Source of the DNA: Polaribacter gangjinensis
Lineage (GTDB): Bacteria; Bacteroidota; Bacteroidia; Flavobacteriales; Flavobacteriaceae
Reading direction: 5' to 3'
NCBI RefSeq assembly: GCF_038024125.1
Contig: NZ_CP150662.1
Span: forward strand, 389,501-453,500
DNA: 64,000 nt
Shown: positions 24,236 through 32,841 of the stretch, piece after piece
Numbering within the stretch: position 1 is the stretch's first letter
How the letters are laid out: each line of letters starts with the position of its first letter
Position numbers and translations under genes: made by a program
Notes under the pieces: generated by a model
The model's input: the letters and a program-made list of their open reading frames with translations, nothing else
The model's database searches: none
What the model was told of the DNA's origin: nothing

Positions 24236-24538
24236 ATGCAAATTTCTAAAAAGAACCTTGATGCTATTAAAAATCTTTGCGATACCTATCGTGTGAAAAG
24301 ATTTTTTGTTTTTGGTTCGGTTTTAAGAAATGATTTTAACGAGAATTCTGATATTGATTTTGTGGTTGACTTTAATGAAAATGATCCAATAAAATATACA
24401 GATTTATATTTTGCCTTGAAAGAAAATCTAGAGAGAATCTTGAAACGACCAATTGATTTGATTGAAGAAAGAGGTATTAAAAACTCGTTTTTTAAAAAGG
24501 AAGTAGAGGAGTCAAAAGTGTTGATTTATGGACAATAA
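24236..24538 (+). CDS. mntA: MntA-type nucleotidyltransferase (antitoxin)
   Basis: The 100-residue protein has the minimal nucleotidyltransferase motif GS-x10-DxD: G27-S28 and D39/D41 in FGSVLRNDFNENSDIDFVV. In the HepT/MntA system, MntA poly-AMPylates the toxin and silences it. The start at 24236 is chosen because the upstream in-frame extension overlaps crtZ. It overlaps the hepT start by 11 bp. It has entered the crt operon between crtZ and crtY. Confidence 0.85.
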   Translation: MQISKKNLDAIKNLCDTYRVKRFFVFGSVLRNDFNENSDIDFVVDFNENDPIKYTDLYFALKENLERILKRPIDLIEERGIKNSFFKKEVEESKVLIYGQ

Positions 24539-24863
24539 ATTAAATGCTTGGCTTGAAGATATTTCTAGATCTATTGATGAAATCTTTGATTTTCTTCCCG
24601 AGAAAAGAGATTTTTCAGAATTTCAAAAAGATTTAAAAACGAAAAAAGCGGTTGAGCGAAATCTTGAAATTATTGGAGAAGCTGTCAATAGAATATCAAA
24701 TCATAAAAACAATGAAATAATTATTCAAAATGCAAAGCAGATTATTGGAACAAGAAATCGAATTGTACATGAATATGATACCATTTCAGATGAGGTAATT
24801 TGGACAATTATCATCAGAGAATTACCTAAACTTAAGGAAGAAATTATACTTTTGAAAAAATAA
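24528..24863 (+). CDS. hepT: HepT-type toxin (HEPN/DUF86 domain)
   Basis: The 111-residue protein is an all-helical HEPN domain. R76-N-R-I-V-H81-E-Y83 fits the RX4HXY motif: arginine and histidine form the RNase site, and the tyrosine is the AMPylation target in characterised pairs. HepT is an RNase that cuts tRNA or mRNA when not silenced by MntA. Gene order (antitoxin first) and overlap are typical. Confidence 0.86.
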   Translation: MDNKLNAWLEDISRSIDEIFDFLPEKRDFSEFQKDLKTKKAVERNLEIIGEAVNRISNHKNNEIIIQNAKQIIGTRNRIVHEYDTISDEVIWTIIIRELPKLKEEIILLKK

Positions 24864-24908
24864 TTTCAAGAAATGCTCTCCGTAACTGAAAGAGAATATT
24901 CTTGAAAT
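24863..24908. repeat. Inverted repeat between hepT and crtY
   Basis: ATTTCAAGAA (24863-24872) and TTCTTGAAAT (24899-24908) are a perfect 10-bp inverted repeat, with inner CTCT/AGAG pairs. It lies directly after the hepT stop codon. It may separate toxin-antitoxin expression from crtY or mark the end of the insertion. Confidence 0.5.
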
Positions 24909-24966
24909 AAAATATTCAAAAACAAGAAATATTAACTAGTATGAATCGTAATAAACAACTTACAAG

Positions 24967-26106
24967 ATGAAAAATTACGATTATATCATAGTTGGTGCAG
25001 GAGCCTCAGGGTTATTGATGGCGTACAGAATGTCAAAAGACTCTTTTTTTGACAATAAACAAATCCTGATTATTGATAAAGAGCAAAAATTAAGCAACGA
25101 TCGTACTTGGTGTTTTTGGGAAAAAGGCACAGGAGAATGGGATGATATTTTAGTGACTTCTTGGAAAAAAATCCAATTCAAATCGTTTATTCATTCGTTA
25201 GAAGAACCCATTTTTCCGTATCAATACAAAATGATACGCAGTAAGGAATATTATGAAAAAATCTGGAATCACTTAGCGACCAAAACCAATATTACTTTTT
25301 TTGAAGACGCAGTTGTAAGCATACATCAAGAAGAAAATGGGGCAAAGGTTGTTACTGCTACCAATTCGTTTTATTCAGAAACCGTCATCAATAGCATTCT
25401 TTTTTCAGACGAGTATAAAACGCAAACGAAATATCCTGTTTTGCAACAACATTTTGTAGGATTTTTTATCAAAACTGAAGAGGACTGTTTCCATGATGAA
25501 ATGGCGACTTTTATGGATTTTACCATTGCTCAAAAAGGAAATACGCGTTTTATGTATGTGTTGCCATTCAGTAAAAACGAAGCGCTTTTTGAATATACCT
25601 TGTTTTCAGAACATCTTTTACCTGTATCTGAATATGAAACAGCAATTGAGCATTATTTAAAAGAAAAGAACATTACAAATTATATCATTACAGAAAAAGA
25701 GCAAGGGTCAATACCCATGACCTGCTATCATTTTTGGAAAAATAATTCCCCAAATATCATTCATATTGGTACAGCTGGAGGATGGTCTAAAGCAAGTACT
25801 GGTTTTACCTTTAAAAATACAACCAAAAAAACCATCCAATTGGTAGCATATCTAAAGGCAAACAAACCTTTGGAATCTTTTCATAAAATCAATAAATTTT
25901 GGTTTTATGACCTGTTATTGTTGGATATCTTACACGAAAAAAACTACTTAGGATCTACGTTGTTTGGGCAATTATTCAAAAAAACAACTATGGAGCAAAT
26001 TCTTAAATTTTTGGATGAAGAAACTTCTTTGATAGAAGATTTACAAATTTTGATGAAAATGCCTCCAGCTAATTTTATTCGGGCTATTTTTAAGAGAGTA
26101 TTTTAG
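24967..26106 (+). CDS. crtY: Lycopene beta-cyclase
   Basis: CrtY closes both ends of lycopene to form beta-carotene and needs reduced FAD. The 379-residue protein begins YDYIIVGAGASGLLMAYRM, the FAD-binding motif, and contains WCFWEKG and, later, MTCYHFWKN and GWSKASTGFTFK, typical of this cyclase family. It is separated from crtZ by the MntA/HepT pair but keeps the direction. Its stop codon overlaps that of convergent argH by two bases plus the shared TTAG. Confidence 0.93.
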   Translation: MKNYDYIIVGAGASGLLMAYRMSKDSFFDNKQILIIDKEQKLSNDRTWCFWEKGTGEWDDILVTSWKKIQFKSFIHSLEEPIFPYQYKMIRSKEYYEKIWNHLATKTNITFFEDAVVSIHQEENGAKVVTATNSFYSETVINSILFSDEYKTQTKYPVLQQHFVGFFIKTEEDCFHDEMATFMDFTIAQKGNTRFMYVLPFSKNEALFEYTLFSEHLLPVSEYETAIEHYLKEKNITNYIITEKEQGSIPMTCYHFWKNNSPNIIHIGTAGGWSKASTGFTFKNTTKKTIQLVAYLKANKPLESFHKINKFWFYDLLLLDILHEKNYLGSTLFGQLFKKTTMEQILKFLDEETSLIEDLQILMKMPPANFIRAIFKRVF

Positions 26107-27380
26107 CTTTTAGGAAACTTATTTCGAATTTCTTCCAATCCTAAATTGTGAATACTGCCCATATGCGAATGCTTTTTTCCTAAATCGGCTTTGTATGTGC
26201 CTGCTTGTACTTGACTTCCAATTTTTTGATAGGCTTCTCTAAAAGGCATTCCTTCTGTAACTAAATTATTGATGCTATCCACAGTAAATAAATACTGATA
26301 TTTCTCATCAGTCAAATCAATATCTTTTACGATGATTTGCTGAATGGCAAAATTAAAAATGTCTAAAATCGTCTTTACATCCTCAATTGCATTGATGCTA
26401 TTTTCCTTTAACAACTGAAAATCTCTATGATAACCTGAAGGTAAATTATTGGTAATCAGAATCATTTCTGTTTGTAAAGCCTGAATTTTATTGCATTTTC
26501 CACGAATCAATTCAAACACATCTGGATTTTTTTTATGAGGCATGATGCTACTTCCTGTAGTCAATTCATCTGGAAAAGTTACAAATCCAAAATTCTGACT
26601 CATATACAAACAAATATCCATTGAAAAACGTGCTAACGTATTGCACAAACTTCCTAAGGCAGCAGCCAAAGAACGTTCGCTTTTTCCTCTGCTCATTTGT
26701 GCAGCTACGACATTGAATTTCAACGTACTAAAATCCATTTCTTTGGTAGTCATTGCTCTGTCAATTGGAAACGAACTTCCATAACCTGCAGCAGATCCTA
26801 AAGGATTTTGATCAACAATTTTTGAAACAGCATTCAGTAAATACACATCGTCAATTAGCAATTCAGCATAGGCCGAAAACCACAATCCGAAAGACGATGG
26901 CATGGCTACTTGCAAATGTGTATAACCTGGAATTAATTTAGATTGATGCGTTGCTGCCAATTGCAAAAGCGTATCAAAAAGTGTTTTAACTTGCTGATTT
27001 ATAATGCTTAAATTCTCTTTGTAATACAATTGTAAGGCAACTAAAACTTGGTCGTTTCTAGAACGAGCTGTGTGAATTTTTTTACCAACTTCACCACATT
27101 TTTGAGTCAATTCCCACTCAATTTTAGAGTGCACGTCTTCAAAAGAATCTTCAATGACAAACGTTCCCTTTTCAATTTCGATTGCTAAATCTTTCAGGCC
27201 AATTGCTACTAATTTCATTTCTTCCTCAGAAATCAATCCAATGGAAGTCAACATTTTAGCATGTGCCAAAGAAGCAATTACATCGTATTTTGCAATGTGC
27301 ATATCAACTTCTCTGTCATTACCAACAGTGAAAAGTTCTATTTTTTTATCGATTGAAAATCCTTTATCCCAAAGTTTCAT
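26103..27380 (-). CDS. argH: Argininosuccinate lyase
   Basis: ArgH splits argininosuccinate into arginine and fumarate, the last step of the pathway. The 425-residue protein has the fumarase/ASL signature TTGSSIMPHKKNPDVFELIRG and AGYTHLQVAMP-type active-site segments. It is the last gene of the arginine operon, after a RelE-type toxin gene. It converges with crtY with overlapping stop codons. Confidence 0.95.
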   Translation of the reverse strand: MKLWDKGFSIDKKIELFTVGNDREVDMHIAKYDVIASLAHAKMLTSIGLISEEEMKLVAIGLKDLAIEIEKGTFVIEDSFEDVHSKIEWELTQKCGEVGKKIHTARSRNDQVLVALQLYYKENLSIINQQVKTLFDTLLQLAATHQSKLIPGYTHLQVAMPSSFGLWFSAYAELLIDDVYLLNAVSKIVDQNPLGSAAGYGSSFPIDRAMTTKEMDFSTLKFNVVAAQMSRGKSERSLAAALGSLCNTLARFSMDICLYMSQNFGFVTFPDELTTGSSIMPHKKNPDVFELIRGKCNKIQALQTEMILITNNLPSGYHRDFQLLKENSINAIEDVKTILDIFNFAIQQIIVKDIDLTDEKYQYLFTVDSINNLVTEGMPFREAYQKIGSQVQAGTYKADLGKKHSHMGSIHNLGLEEIRNKFPKS

Positions 27381-27411
27381 GTTTCTTTTTTTACTCGTAA
27401 AAAATCGGTTT

Positions 27412-27726
27412 TTATTTTGTCCGTTTTATCTTTACAGGGTTTTGTCTTGTATCAAAGACATCAATTATTTCTACACATTTTTTCTGAATATTTATCCAAT
27501 ATATTACTTTATAATTTTCGTGGATAAGATATTTAAATTCTTGATTTAAACCCTTTAAAAGTTCTTCATTTTGACCAATTTCTGGGTGTTTTTTTAGCTT
27601 TAAAGTCTCGTTATAAATTCCGTCAACAATTTTCTTTGCTATTTGGTGGCCAGCTTTTTCTAGATAATAATCATAAATATTTTTAACTCCATGTATCAAT
27701 TTTGGATTTAAATTCAGTGGCTTCAA
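27412..27726 (-). CDS. RelE/ParE-family toxin
   Basis: The 104-residue protein shows the compact RelE/ParE fold: AGHQIAKKIVDGIYNETLKLKKHPEIG, followed by YLIHENYKVIYWINIQKKCVEIIDVFDTRQNP. Members cleave mRNA on the ribosome or poison gyrase; which applies here is not clear. It overlaps the antitoxin gene by 44 bp. It is inserted between argE-like and argH genes. Confidence 0.85.
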   Translation of the reverse strand: MKPLNLNPKLIHGVKNIYDYYLEKAGHQIAKKIVDGIYNETLKLKKHPEIGQNEELLKGLNQEFKYLIHENYKVIYWINIQKKCVEIIDVFDTRQNPVKIKRTK

Positions 27727-27925
27727 TTAAACGACCATTTTTTGAATCTTCTAATGATTTGTTTATTCGTGAATTAAATTCCTCAATTGTCATTGGTTTT
27801 AATACTTCTTTTTCAGAAGTTTGGTTTTCTTTTATCAAAATTTTTTCGATTCTAGAAACAACGTCTTCACTTTGAACTTTTAAAAATTCGCGTATAATCT
27901 CCAATTTTCTAGTTTGTAAATCCAT
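27683..27925 (-). CDS. Antitoxin of RelE/ParE-type pair
   Basis: The 80-residue product starts MDLQTRKLEIIREFLKVQSED, a pattern frequent in Bacteroidota antitoxins of RelE-like toxins, followed by a flexible region and a toxin-wrapping helix around MTIEEFNSRINKSLEDSKNGR. The ATG at 27925 is preferred over an upstream one (27943) because MDLQT is the usual beginning. No clear DNA-binding domain is visible. Confidence 0.75.
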   Translation of the reverse strand: MDLQTRKLEIIREFLKVQSEDVVSRIEKILIKENQTSEKEVLKPMTIEEFNSRINKSLEDSKNGRLIEATEFKSKIDTWS

Positions 27926-28038
27926 TTTTATGCTTTTTATCAAAGATACTAAATTTTTAATCTTACAATTAATTTTATTAAACTACGCTAATTTTAGATT
28001 GTTTCAATTTTCTGTCTCTAACTTTTAACTTCTAATAT

Positions 28039-29121
28039 TTAATATCTTCTATCTAAAACAATTACTTTCTCCAACAATTTTACATAAATCTCAATGCCTT
28101 CTTCAATTTCTGAAATGTAAATAAATTCATCAGCAGAGTGCGAACGTGTGCTATCTCCAGGGCCTAGTTTTAACGATTGGCAACTCAAAACAGATTGATC
28201 AGACAGAGTTGGTGAGCCATATGTTTTTCTTCCGATGGCAATTCCTGCTTGAACCAAAGCATGCTCTTTGGAAATAGAGGAGGAGTTCAATCGCAAACTT
28301 CTTGGAGTTATTTTAGTACAAGGGGCATTTTCTTGTAAAATTTTTGCAATTTCCTGATTGGTATACACATCATTTACGCGAACATCAATGACCAAATCCA
28401 CATGTGCAGGAACAACATTGTGCTGTTTACCCGCATTGATTTGAGTAACGGTCATTTTTACATCACCCAAAGTTTCAGAGGTTTTATCAAATGTAAAATC
28501 TTGAAACCATTGCAACACATCAATCAATTTGTAAATCGGATTGTCATTATTTGGATGCGCAGCATGACTTGCAGTACCTTCTACGACTGCATCAAAAACG
28601 ACCAATCCTTTTTCAGCGATTGCCAAATCCATCAAAGTAGGTTCGCCCACAATGGCAACATCAATTTTTGGGATGATGGATAACATGCTGTTCAAACCAA
28701 ATTCACCACTACTTTCTTCTTCTGCAGAAGCCACAATAACCAAATTGTAGGTTAAATTTTCATGATGATAAAAATGCGTGAATGTGGCAATTAAAGATAC
28801 CAAGCAACCTCCAGCGTCATTGCTTCCCAAACCATATAATTTTCCGTCTTCAACAATGGCTTCAAACGGATTTTTGGTGTAGGCTGAATTCGGTTTTACA
28901 GTATCATGATGAGAGTTTAGTAATAATGTAGGTTTGTTCTCATCAAAATATTTATTGATAGCCCAAACATTATTGTTGGTTCTTTGAAACGGAATTTGAT
29001 GGTCTTTGAACCAATTTTCAATCAAAAGAGCAGTTTTGTCTTCTTCGGATGAAAAAGACGGAGTTTCAATCAACTTTTTTAAAAGCGCAATTGCTTCGAT
29101 TGTAAGTTTTTTGAGTTCCAT
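28039..29121 (-). CDS. argE: N-acyl-amino-acid deacylase of the arginine pathway (M20, ArgE-like)
   Basis: The 360-residue M20 metallopeptidase removes the acetyl or succinyl group from N-acylcitrulline or N-acylornithine. Metal ligands appear in LLNSHHDTVKP, NDAGGC and ASAEEESSGEFGLNS, with a late HSADEFIYISEIEEG. Because the operon encodes an N-acylornithine transcarbamylase, its substrate is more probably N-acylcitrulline. It starts immediately after the argB stop, and precedes the toxin-antitoxin pair. Confidence 0.88.
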   Translation of the reverse strand: MELKKLTIEAIALLKKLIETPSFSSEEDKTALLIENWFKDHQIPFQRTNNNVWAINKYFDENKPTLLLNSHHDTVKPNSAYTKNPFEAIVEDGKLYGLGSNDAGGCLVSLIATFTHFYHHENLTYNLVIVASAEEESSGEFGLNSMLSIIPKIDVAIVGEPTLMDLAIAEKGLVVFDAVVEGTASHAAHPNNDNPIYKLIDVLQWFQDFTFDKTSETLGDVKMTVTQINAGKQHNVVPAHVDLVIDVRVNDVYTNQEIAKILQENAPCTKITPRSLRLNSSSISKEHALVQAGIAIGRKTYGSPTLSDQSVLSCQSLKLGPGDSTRSHSADEFIYISEIEEGIEIYVKLLEKVIVLDRRY

Positions 29122-29898
29122 TTATAGTGTTATTTTAGTGTAATTTTCGTTTTCTTTTGTCAAGATAGTAGTATTTCCCATAAAAACCGCATGAACTCCA
29201 TTTTTTAAAGCATCAAAACAATTTTCGAGCTTTGGCAACATGCCATCAGCAATAATTCCGTTTGATAATAAAGCTGGATAACTCTCACTATTAATATGTT
29301 TGATGACAGAATTTTTATCATTGATGTCCTTTAAAACACCATTCAATTCAAAGCAATAATAAATAGAAGTTTCGTAACTTTTACTCATTGCCACCGCAAT
29401 TTGACTGGTGATGGTATCCGCATTTGTATTGAGTAATTGCCCATTTCCATCATGGGTTATGGCACAAAAAACAGGGGTAAAGTTGGCACTTATCAATACA
29501 TCAATAGCTTGATTATCGACCTTTTTTACATCTCCTACAAAACCATAATCAATGTCTTTTACAGGGCGTTTATTAGAAAGAATGCTATTGCCATCTGCAC
29601 CCGACAAACCAATAGCGTTTGTTTGCAAAGCTTGTAGTTTTGCGACAATATTTTTGTTGACCAAACCACCATATACCATGGTAATCACTTCTAAAGTAGC
29701 TTTGTCAGTAATGCGTCTTCCATTGATTAAGGTAGATTCAATGCCTAATTTATGCGCCATTTGAGTGGCTTTTTTGCCTCCACCATGAACCAAAATTTTC
29801 ATTCCATCAAGGTTTGCAAAAAGCTTTAAAAATTCGTGCAACGAAGTTTCATCTTCAATGATATTTCCGCCGATTTTTATGATTGATAGTTTTTCCAT
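29122..29898 (-). CDS. argB: N-acylglutamate kinase
   Basis: This amino-acid kinase phosphorylates N-acetyl- or N-succinylglutamate. It begins MEKLSIIKIGGNIIED and shows KILVHGGGKKATQ and LNTNADTITSQIAVA, family signatures for phosphate and glutamate binding. The Met at 29898 is used; a longer frame to 29964 translates an inverted repeat. The protein is 258 residues. It lies between argF' and the deacylase gene. Confidence 0.92.
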   Translation of the reverse strand: MEKLSIIKIGGNIIEDETSLHEFLKLFANLDGMKILVHGGGKKATQMAHKLGIESTLINGRRITDKATLEVITMVYGGLVNKNIVAKLQALQTNAIGLSGADGNSILSNKRPVKDIDYGFVGDVKKVDNQAIDVLISANFTPVFCAITHDGNGQLLNTNADTITSQIAVAMSKSYETSIYYCFELNGVLKDINDKNSVIKHINSESYPALLSNGIIADGMLPKLENCFDALKNGVHAVFMGNTTILTKENENYTKITL

Positions 29899-29903
29899 AA
29901 ATG

Positions 29904-29957
29904 CTGAACTTGTTTCAGTATCTTTTTGTTTTATGTTCGATTCTGAATCAAGTTCAG
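29904..29957. repeat. 19-bp inverted repeat between argF' and argB
   Basis: CTGAACTTGTTTCAGTATC (29904-29922) and its near complement at 29939-29957 pair at 17 of 19 positions around a 16-base loop. The structure resembles REP-like hairpins of Flavobacteriaceae. A second small hairpin (AAGACTT/AAGTCTT) overlaps the argF' stop codon. Confidence 0.65.
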
Positions 29958-29970
29958 AAATCACAAGACT

Positions 29971-30909
29971 TTACAAGTCTTCTAATATTTTTTTCAATAC
30001 CAATTGTGCCGCAAATGTTCGGTTATTGGCTTGTTGAATTACCAACGAATTTTCAGAATCCAACACAGCATCTTCCACAACAACATTTCTACGAACTGGC
30101 AAACAATGCATGAATTTTGCATTGCCAATGTTGGCTTTGGTTACCATCCAATCAGCATCTTTTTTTAAGATTTGTCCATACGAATCGTAGGAACTCCAAT
30201 TTTTGGCATACACAAAATCAGCATTTTTAAAAGCTTCTTTTTGATTGTGAATGATAGGAGTGTCTTTGGTGATATTTGGATTTAAATTGTATCCTTCAGG
30301 ATTGGTAATTACAAAGTCTACATCCATTTTTTGCATGGCTTCTACAAAACTATTGGCAACTGCATGTGGCAATGCTTTTACGTGAGGAGCCCATGTTAAC
30401 ACTACTTTTGGTCTTTTTTTAGTACTGTTTTCTGCAATTGTAATGGCATCTGTTAAACCTTGTAAAGGATGACTTGTAGCACTTTCCATATTTACAATGG
30501 GCACAGAAGCGTGCTTTATAAAGGCATTCAATACTTGTTCGCGTTCGTCTTTTTCCTTGTCTTTTAAGGTTGGAAAAGCGCGCACTGCAATGATATCACA
30601 ATATTGAGAAACTACAGCTGCTGCCTCTTTGATGTGTTCAGCAGTTGTGCCATTCATGATGCTTCCATCTTCAAATTCAATGCCCCAAGCATCTTCAGAA
30701 ACATTCATCACAATCGTATGCATGCCTAAATTCAAAGCTGCTTTTTGCGTGCTTAAACGCGTTCGCAAACTCGAATTGAAAAACAACAAACCCAAGGTTT
30801 TGTGTTTACCTAATTTTTTATTCTTTAATGGATTTTCTTTAATTTTTTTAGCTTCATCAATCCAAGCATAGATATCAGGAATATCTTGAATAGAGGTGTA
30901 GTGTTTCAT
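29971..30909 (-). CDS. argF': N-acylornithine carbamoyltransferase (AOTCase/SOTCase family)
   Basis: The enzyme transfers a carbamoyl group to N-acetyl- or N-succinylornithine. The 312-residue protein has SLRTRLSTQ (carbamoyl-phosphate site) and HCLPVRR. In this family residue 90 or its equivalent decides acyl specificity: Pro in a characterised succinyl enzyme, Glu in an acetyl enzyme. Here the segment NGTTAEH has Ala90. Normal ornithine transcarbamylase motifs are not present. It abuts argD. Confidence 0.9.
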   Translation of the reverse strand: MKHYTSIQDIPDIYAWIDEAKKIKENPLKNKKLGKHKTLGLLFFNSSLRTRLSTQKAALNLGMHTIVMNVSEDAWGIEFEDGSIMNGTTAEHIKEAAAVVSQYCDIIAVRAFPTLKDKEKDEREQVLNAFIKHASVPIVNMESATSHPLQGLTDAITIAENSTKKRPKVVLTWAPHVKALPHAVANSFVEAMQKMDVDFVITNPEGYNLNPNITKDTPIIHNQKEAFKNADFVYAKNWSSYDSYGQILKKDADWMVTKANIGNAKFMHCLPVRRNVVVEDAVLDSENSLVIQQANNRTFAAQLVLKKILEDL

Positions 30910-32033
30910 TATAATTCACTTTTTAAAGCGTTCATAAACGAATCAATGTGTTTTTTTTGAATTGTTAACGGAGGAAGAATTCGAATAACATATTGATTTT
31001 TAGCATTTCCAGTAAAAATTTTATGATTGTTGATAAGCTTTTTTCTAAGTTCAGCAATCGGAAAATCAAATTCCAATCCCAACATCAAACCACGACCTTT
31101 GATTCTTTTTACTTGCGGAATTTCTTGCGCTTTTTCAATGAAATATTGCGACATATTTTTCGCATTTTCTATCAATTTTTCCTCTTCAATCACATTTAAA
31201 ACGGTTAATGCTGCTGCACAAGCCAAGTGATTTCCACCAAAAGTTGTTCCTAATAATCCAAAAGAAGCTTTGATGGAATGATGAATTAAAATGCCACCAA
31301 CAGGAAAGCCATTTCCCATTCCTTTAGCAATGGAAATGATATCAGGAGTAACATTGTATTTTTGATAGGCGAAAAAATTGCCTGTTCTTCCATAACCAGA
31401 CTGCACTTCATCTGCAATAAAACAAGCGCCGTATTTTTTACAAAGAGTGTCAATTCCCACATAAAATTCAGTGGTACTTTCGTCCAAACCTCCAACTCCT
31501 TGAATACATTCAATAATTACTGCACACACATCGTTTTTTTGCAAGGCATTTTCCAACGCAACTAAATCGCCCAAAGGCAAAATTTCAACTTCTTGTTGTG
31601 CGTTTAAAGGGGCTATGATTTTAGCATCATCAGTAGCTACAACAGCTGCTGAAGTTCGTCCATGAAAACTATTTTTAAAAGCAATAATTTTTTTCTTATT
31701 GGTATGAAATGACGCTAGTTTTAGGGCATTTTCATTGGCTTCAGCACCAGAATTGCACATAAACAAATCATACTCAATACAACAAGAAAGTTGCGCTAAT
31801 TTTTCTGATAAAGCAACTTGTAACGGATTTTGAATAGAGTTGCTGTAAAAACCCAAATTCGCTACTTGGTTACTGATAGCTTCCACATATTTCGGATGTG
31901 AATGCCCAATAGAAATCACAGCATGACCACCATATAAATCTAAATATTCAATGCCTTTGTCATCATATACATACACATCTTTTGCCTTTACAGGCGTGAT
32001 GTCGAACAAAGGATATACATTAAACAAACTCAT
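30909..32033 (-). CDS. argD: N-acylornithine aminotransferase
   Basis: This class III PLP aminotransferase converts N-acylglutamate semialdehyde to N-acylornithine. The 374-residue protein has NSGAEANENALKLA, HGRTSAAVVAT and the PLP lysine in ISIAKGMGNGFPVGG. Its stop shares one base with the argF' start codon and its own ATG overlaps proC by 4 bp, so these are tightly coupled. Confidence 0.93.
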   Translation of the reverse strand: MSLFNVYPLFDITPVKAKDVYVYDDKGIEYLDLYGGHAVISIGHSHPKYVEAISNQVANLGFYSNSIQNPLQVALSEKLAQLSCCIEYDLFMCNSGAEANENALKLASFHTNKKKIIAFKNSFHGRTSAAVVATDDAKIIAPLNAQQEVEILPLGDLVALENALQKNDVCAVIIECIQGVGGLDESTTEFYVGIDTLCKKYGACFIADEVQSGYGRTGNFFAYQKYNVTPDIISIAKGMGNGFPVGGILIHHSIKASFGLLGTTFGGNHLACAAALTVLNVIEEEKLIENAKNMSQYFIEKAQEIPQVKRIKGRGLMLGLEFDFPIAELRKKLINNHKIFTGNAKNQYVIRILPPLTIQKKHIDSFMNALKSEL

Positions 32034-32830
32034 AGTTGTTCTTTTTTTATGACGTTAATTTTATTGAATGAAGCTACCATTCCATGTATCAAAGACGAAC
32101 TCAATCCTTTGTGTTCCATTTCGTTCAAACCTTCTATAGTACAGCCTTTTGGCGTGGTTACTTTGTCAATTTCTTCTTCAGGATGATTGCCATTTGCAAT
32201 TAATAAATTGGCAGCACCATCACAGGTAAACATGGCCAATTCTTGCGCTTCTTTGGCATCAAAACCTAGTTGAATAGCTGCTTGAGTAGTGGCTCTGATT
32301 AATCGCATCCAAAAAGCAATGCCACTAGCACAAACCACTGTAGCAGCTTGCATTTGTGCTTCCGGAATTGTCATAGAATGCCCCAATCTATTGAAAATAG
32401 CCTCTGCAATTTTAATGCGCTCTTTTCCAAGTTCATTGCTACACAAACAGGTCATGGATTTTCCAACAGCAATGGCTGTATTTGGCATGGCTCTTATGAT
32501 AAATGTATCCATCCCAATAACATCCTCAATTCTGCGAATACTAAAGCCCGTAATTGTTGAAATTAATACATGTTTGTTGGTTAAATGAGGTTTTATTTCT
32601 TTGAGAATATTTTCGAAATGCGCAGGTTGCACTGCAAAAATGAGAATGTCTGATTGCTGAATTGCCTCTGTATTTTGGGTCGTTAAAAAGACATTTTTAT
32701 AACCTTCAAATTCTGAAATGCTTTCTAAATTTCTTTTGGTAAGATATAAAGAGGTAATGGCGTTGTTGATAATCAATCCTTTTGCGATTGATTTCCCTAA
32801 ATTTCCTGTGCCTATAATTGCTATTTTCAT
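32030..32830 (-). CDS. proC: Pyrroline-5-carboxylate reductase
   Basis: ProC makes proline from P5C with NAD(P)H. The 266-residue protein begins MKIAIIGTGNLGKSIAKGLI, the Rossmann motif, and holds MPNTAIAVGKSMTCLC and KVTTPKGCTIEGLNEME, the family signature. Its presence in the arginine operon links proline to the same transcript; semialdehyde intermediates of both pathways are related. Confidence 0.93.
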   Translation of the reverse strand: MKIAIIGTGNLGKSIAKGLIINNAITSLYLTKRNLESISEFEGYKNVFLTTQNTEAIQQSDILIFAVQPAHFENILKEIKPHLTNKHVLISTITGFSIRRIEDVIGMDTFIIRAMPNTAIAVGKSMTCLCSNELGKERIKIAEAIFNRLGHSMTIPEAQMQAATVVCASGIAFWMRLIRATTQAAIQLGFDAKEAQELAMFTCDGAANLLIANGNHPEEEIDKVTTPKGCTIEGLNEMEHKGLSSSLIHGMVASFNKINVIKKEQL

Positions 32831-32841
32831 CCGTAGTTTAT

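Noticed and set aside
29971..30909. Ordinary ornithine carbamoyltransferase
   Set aside because: The sequence matches the N-acylornithine family and the operon has a deacylase placed to work after it.
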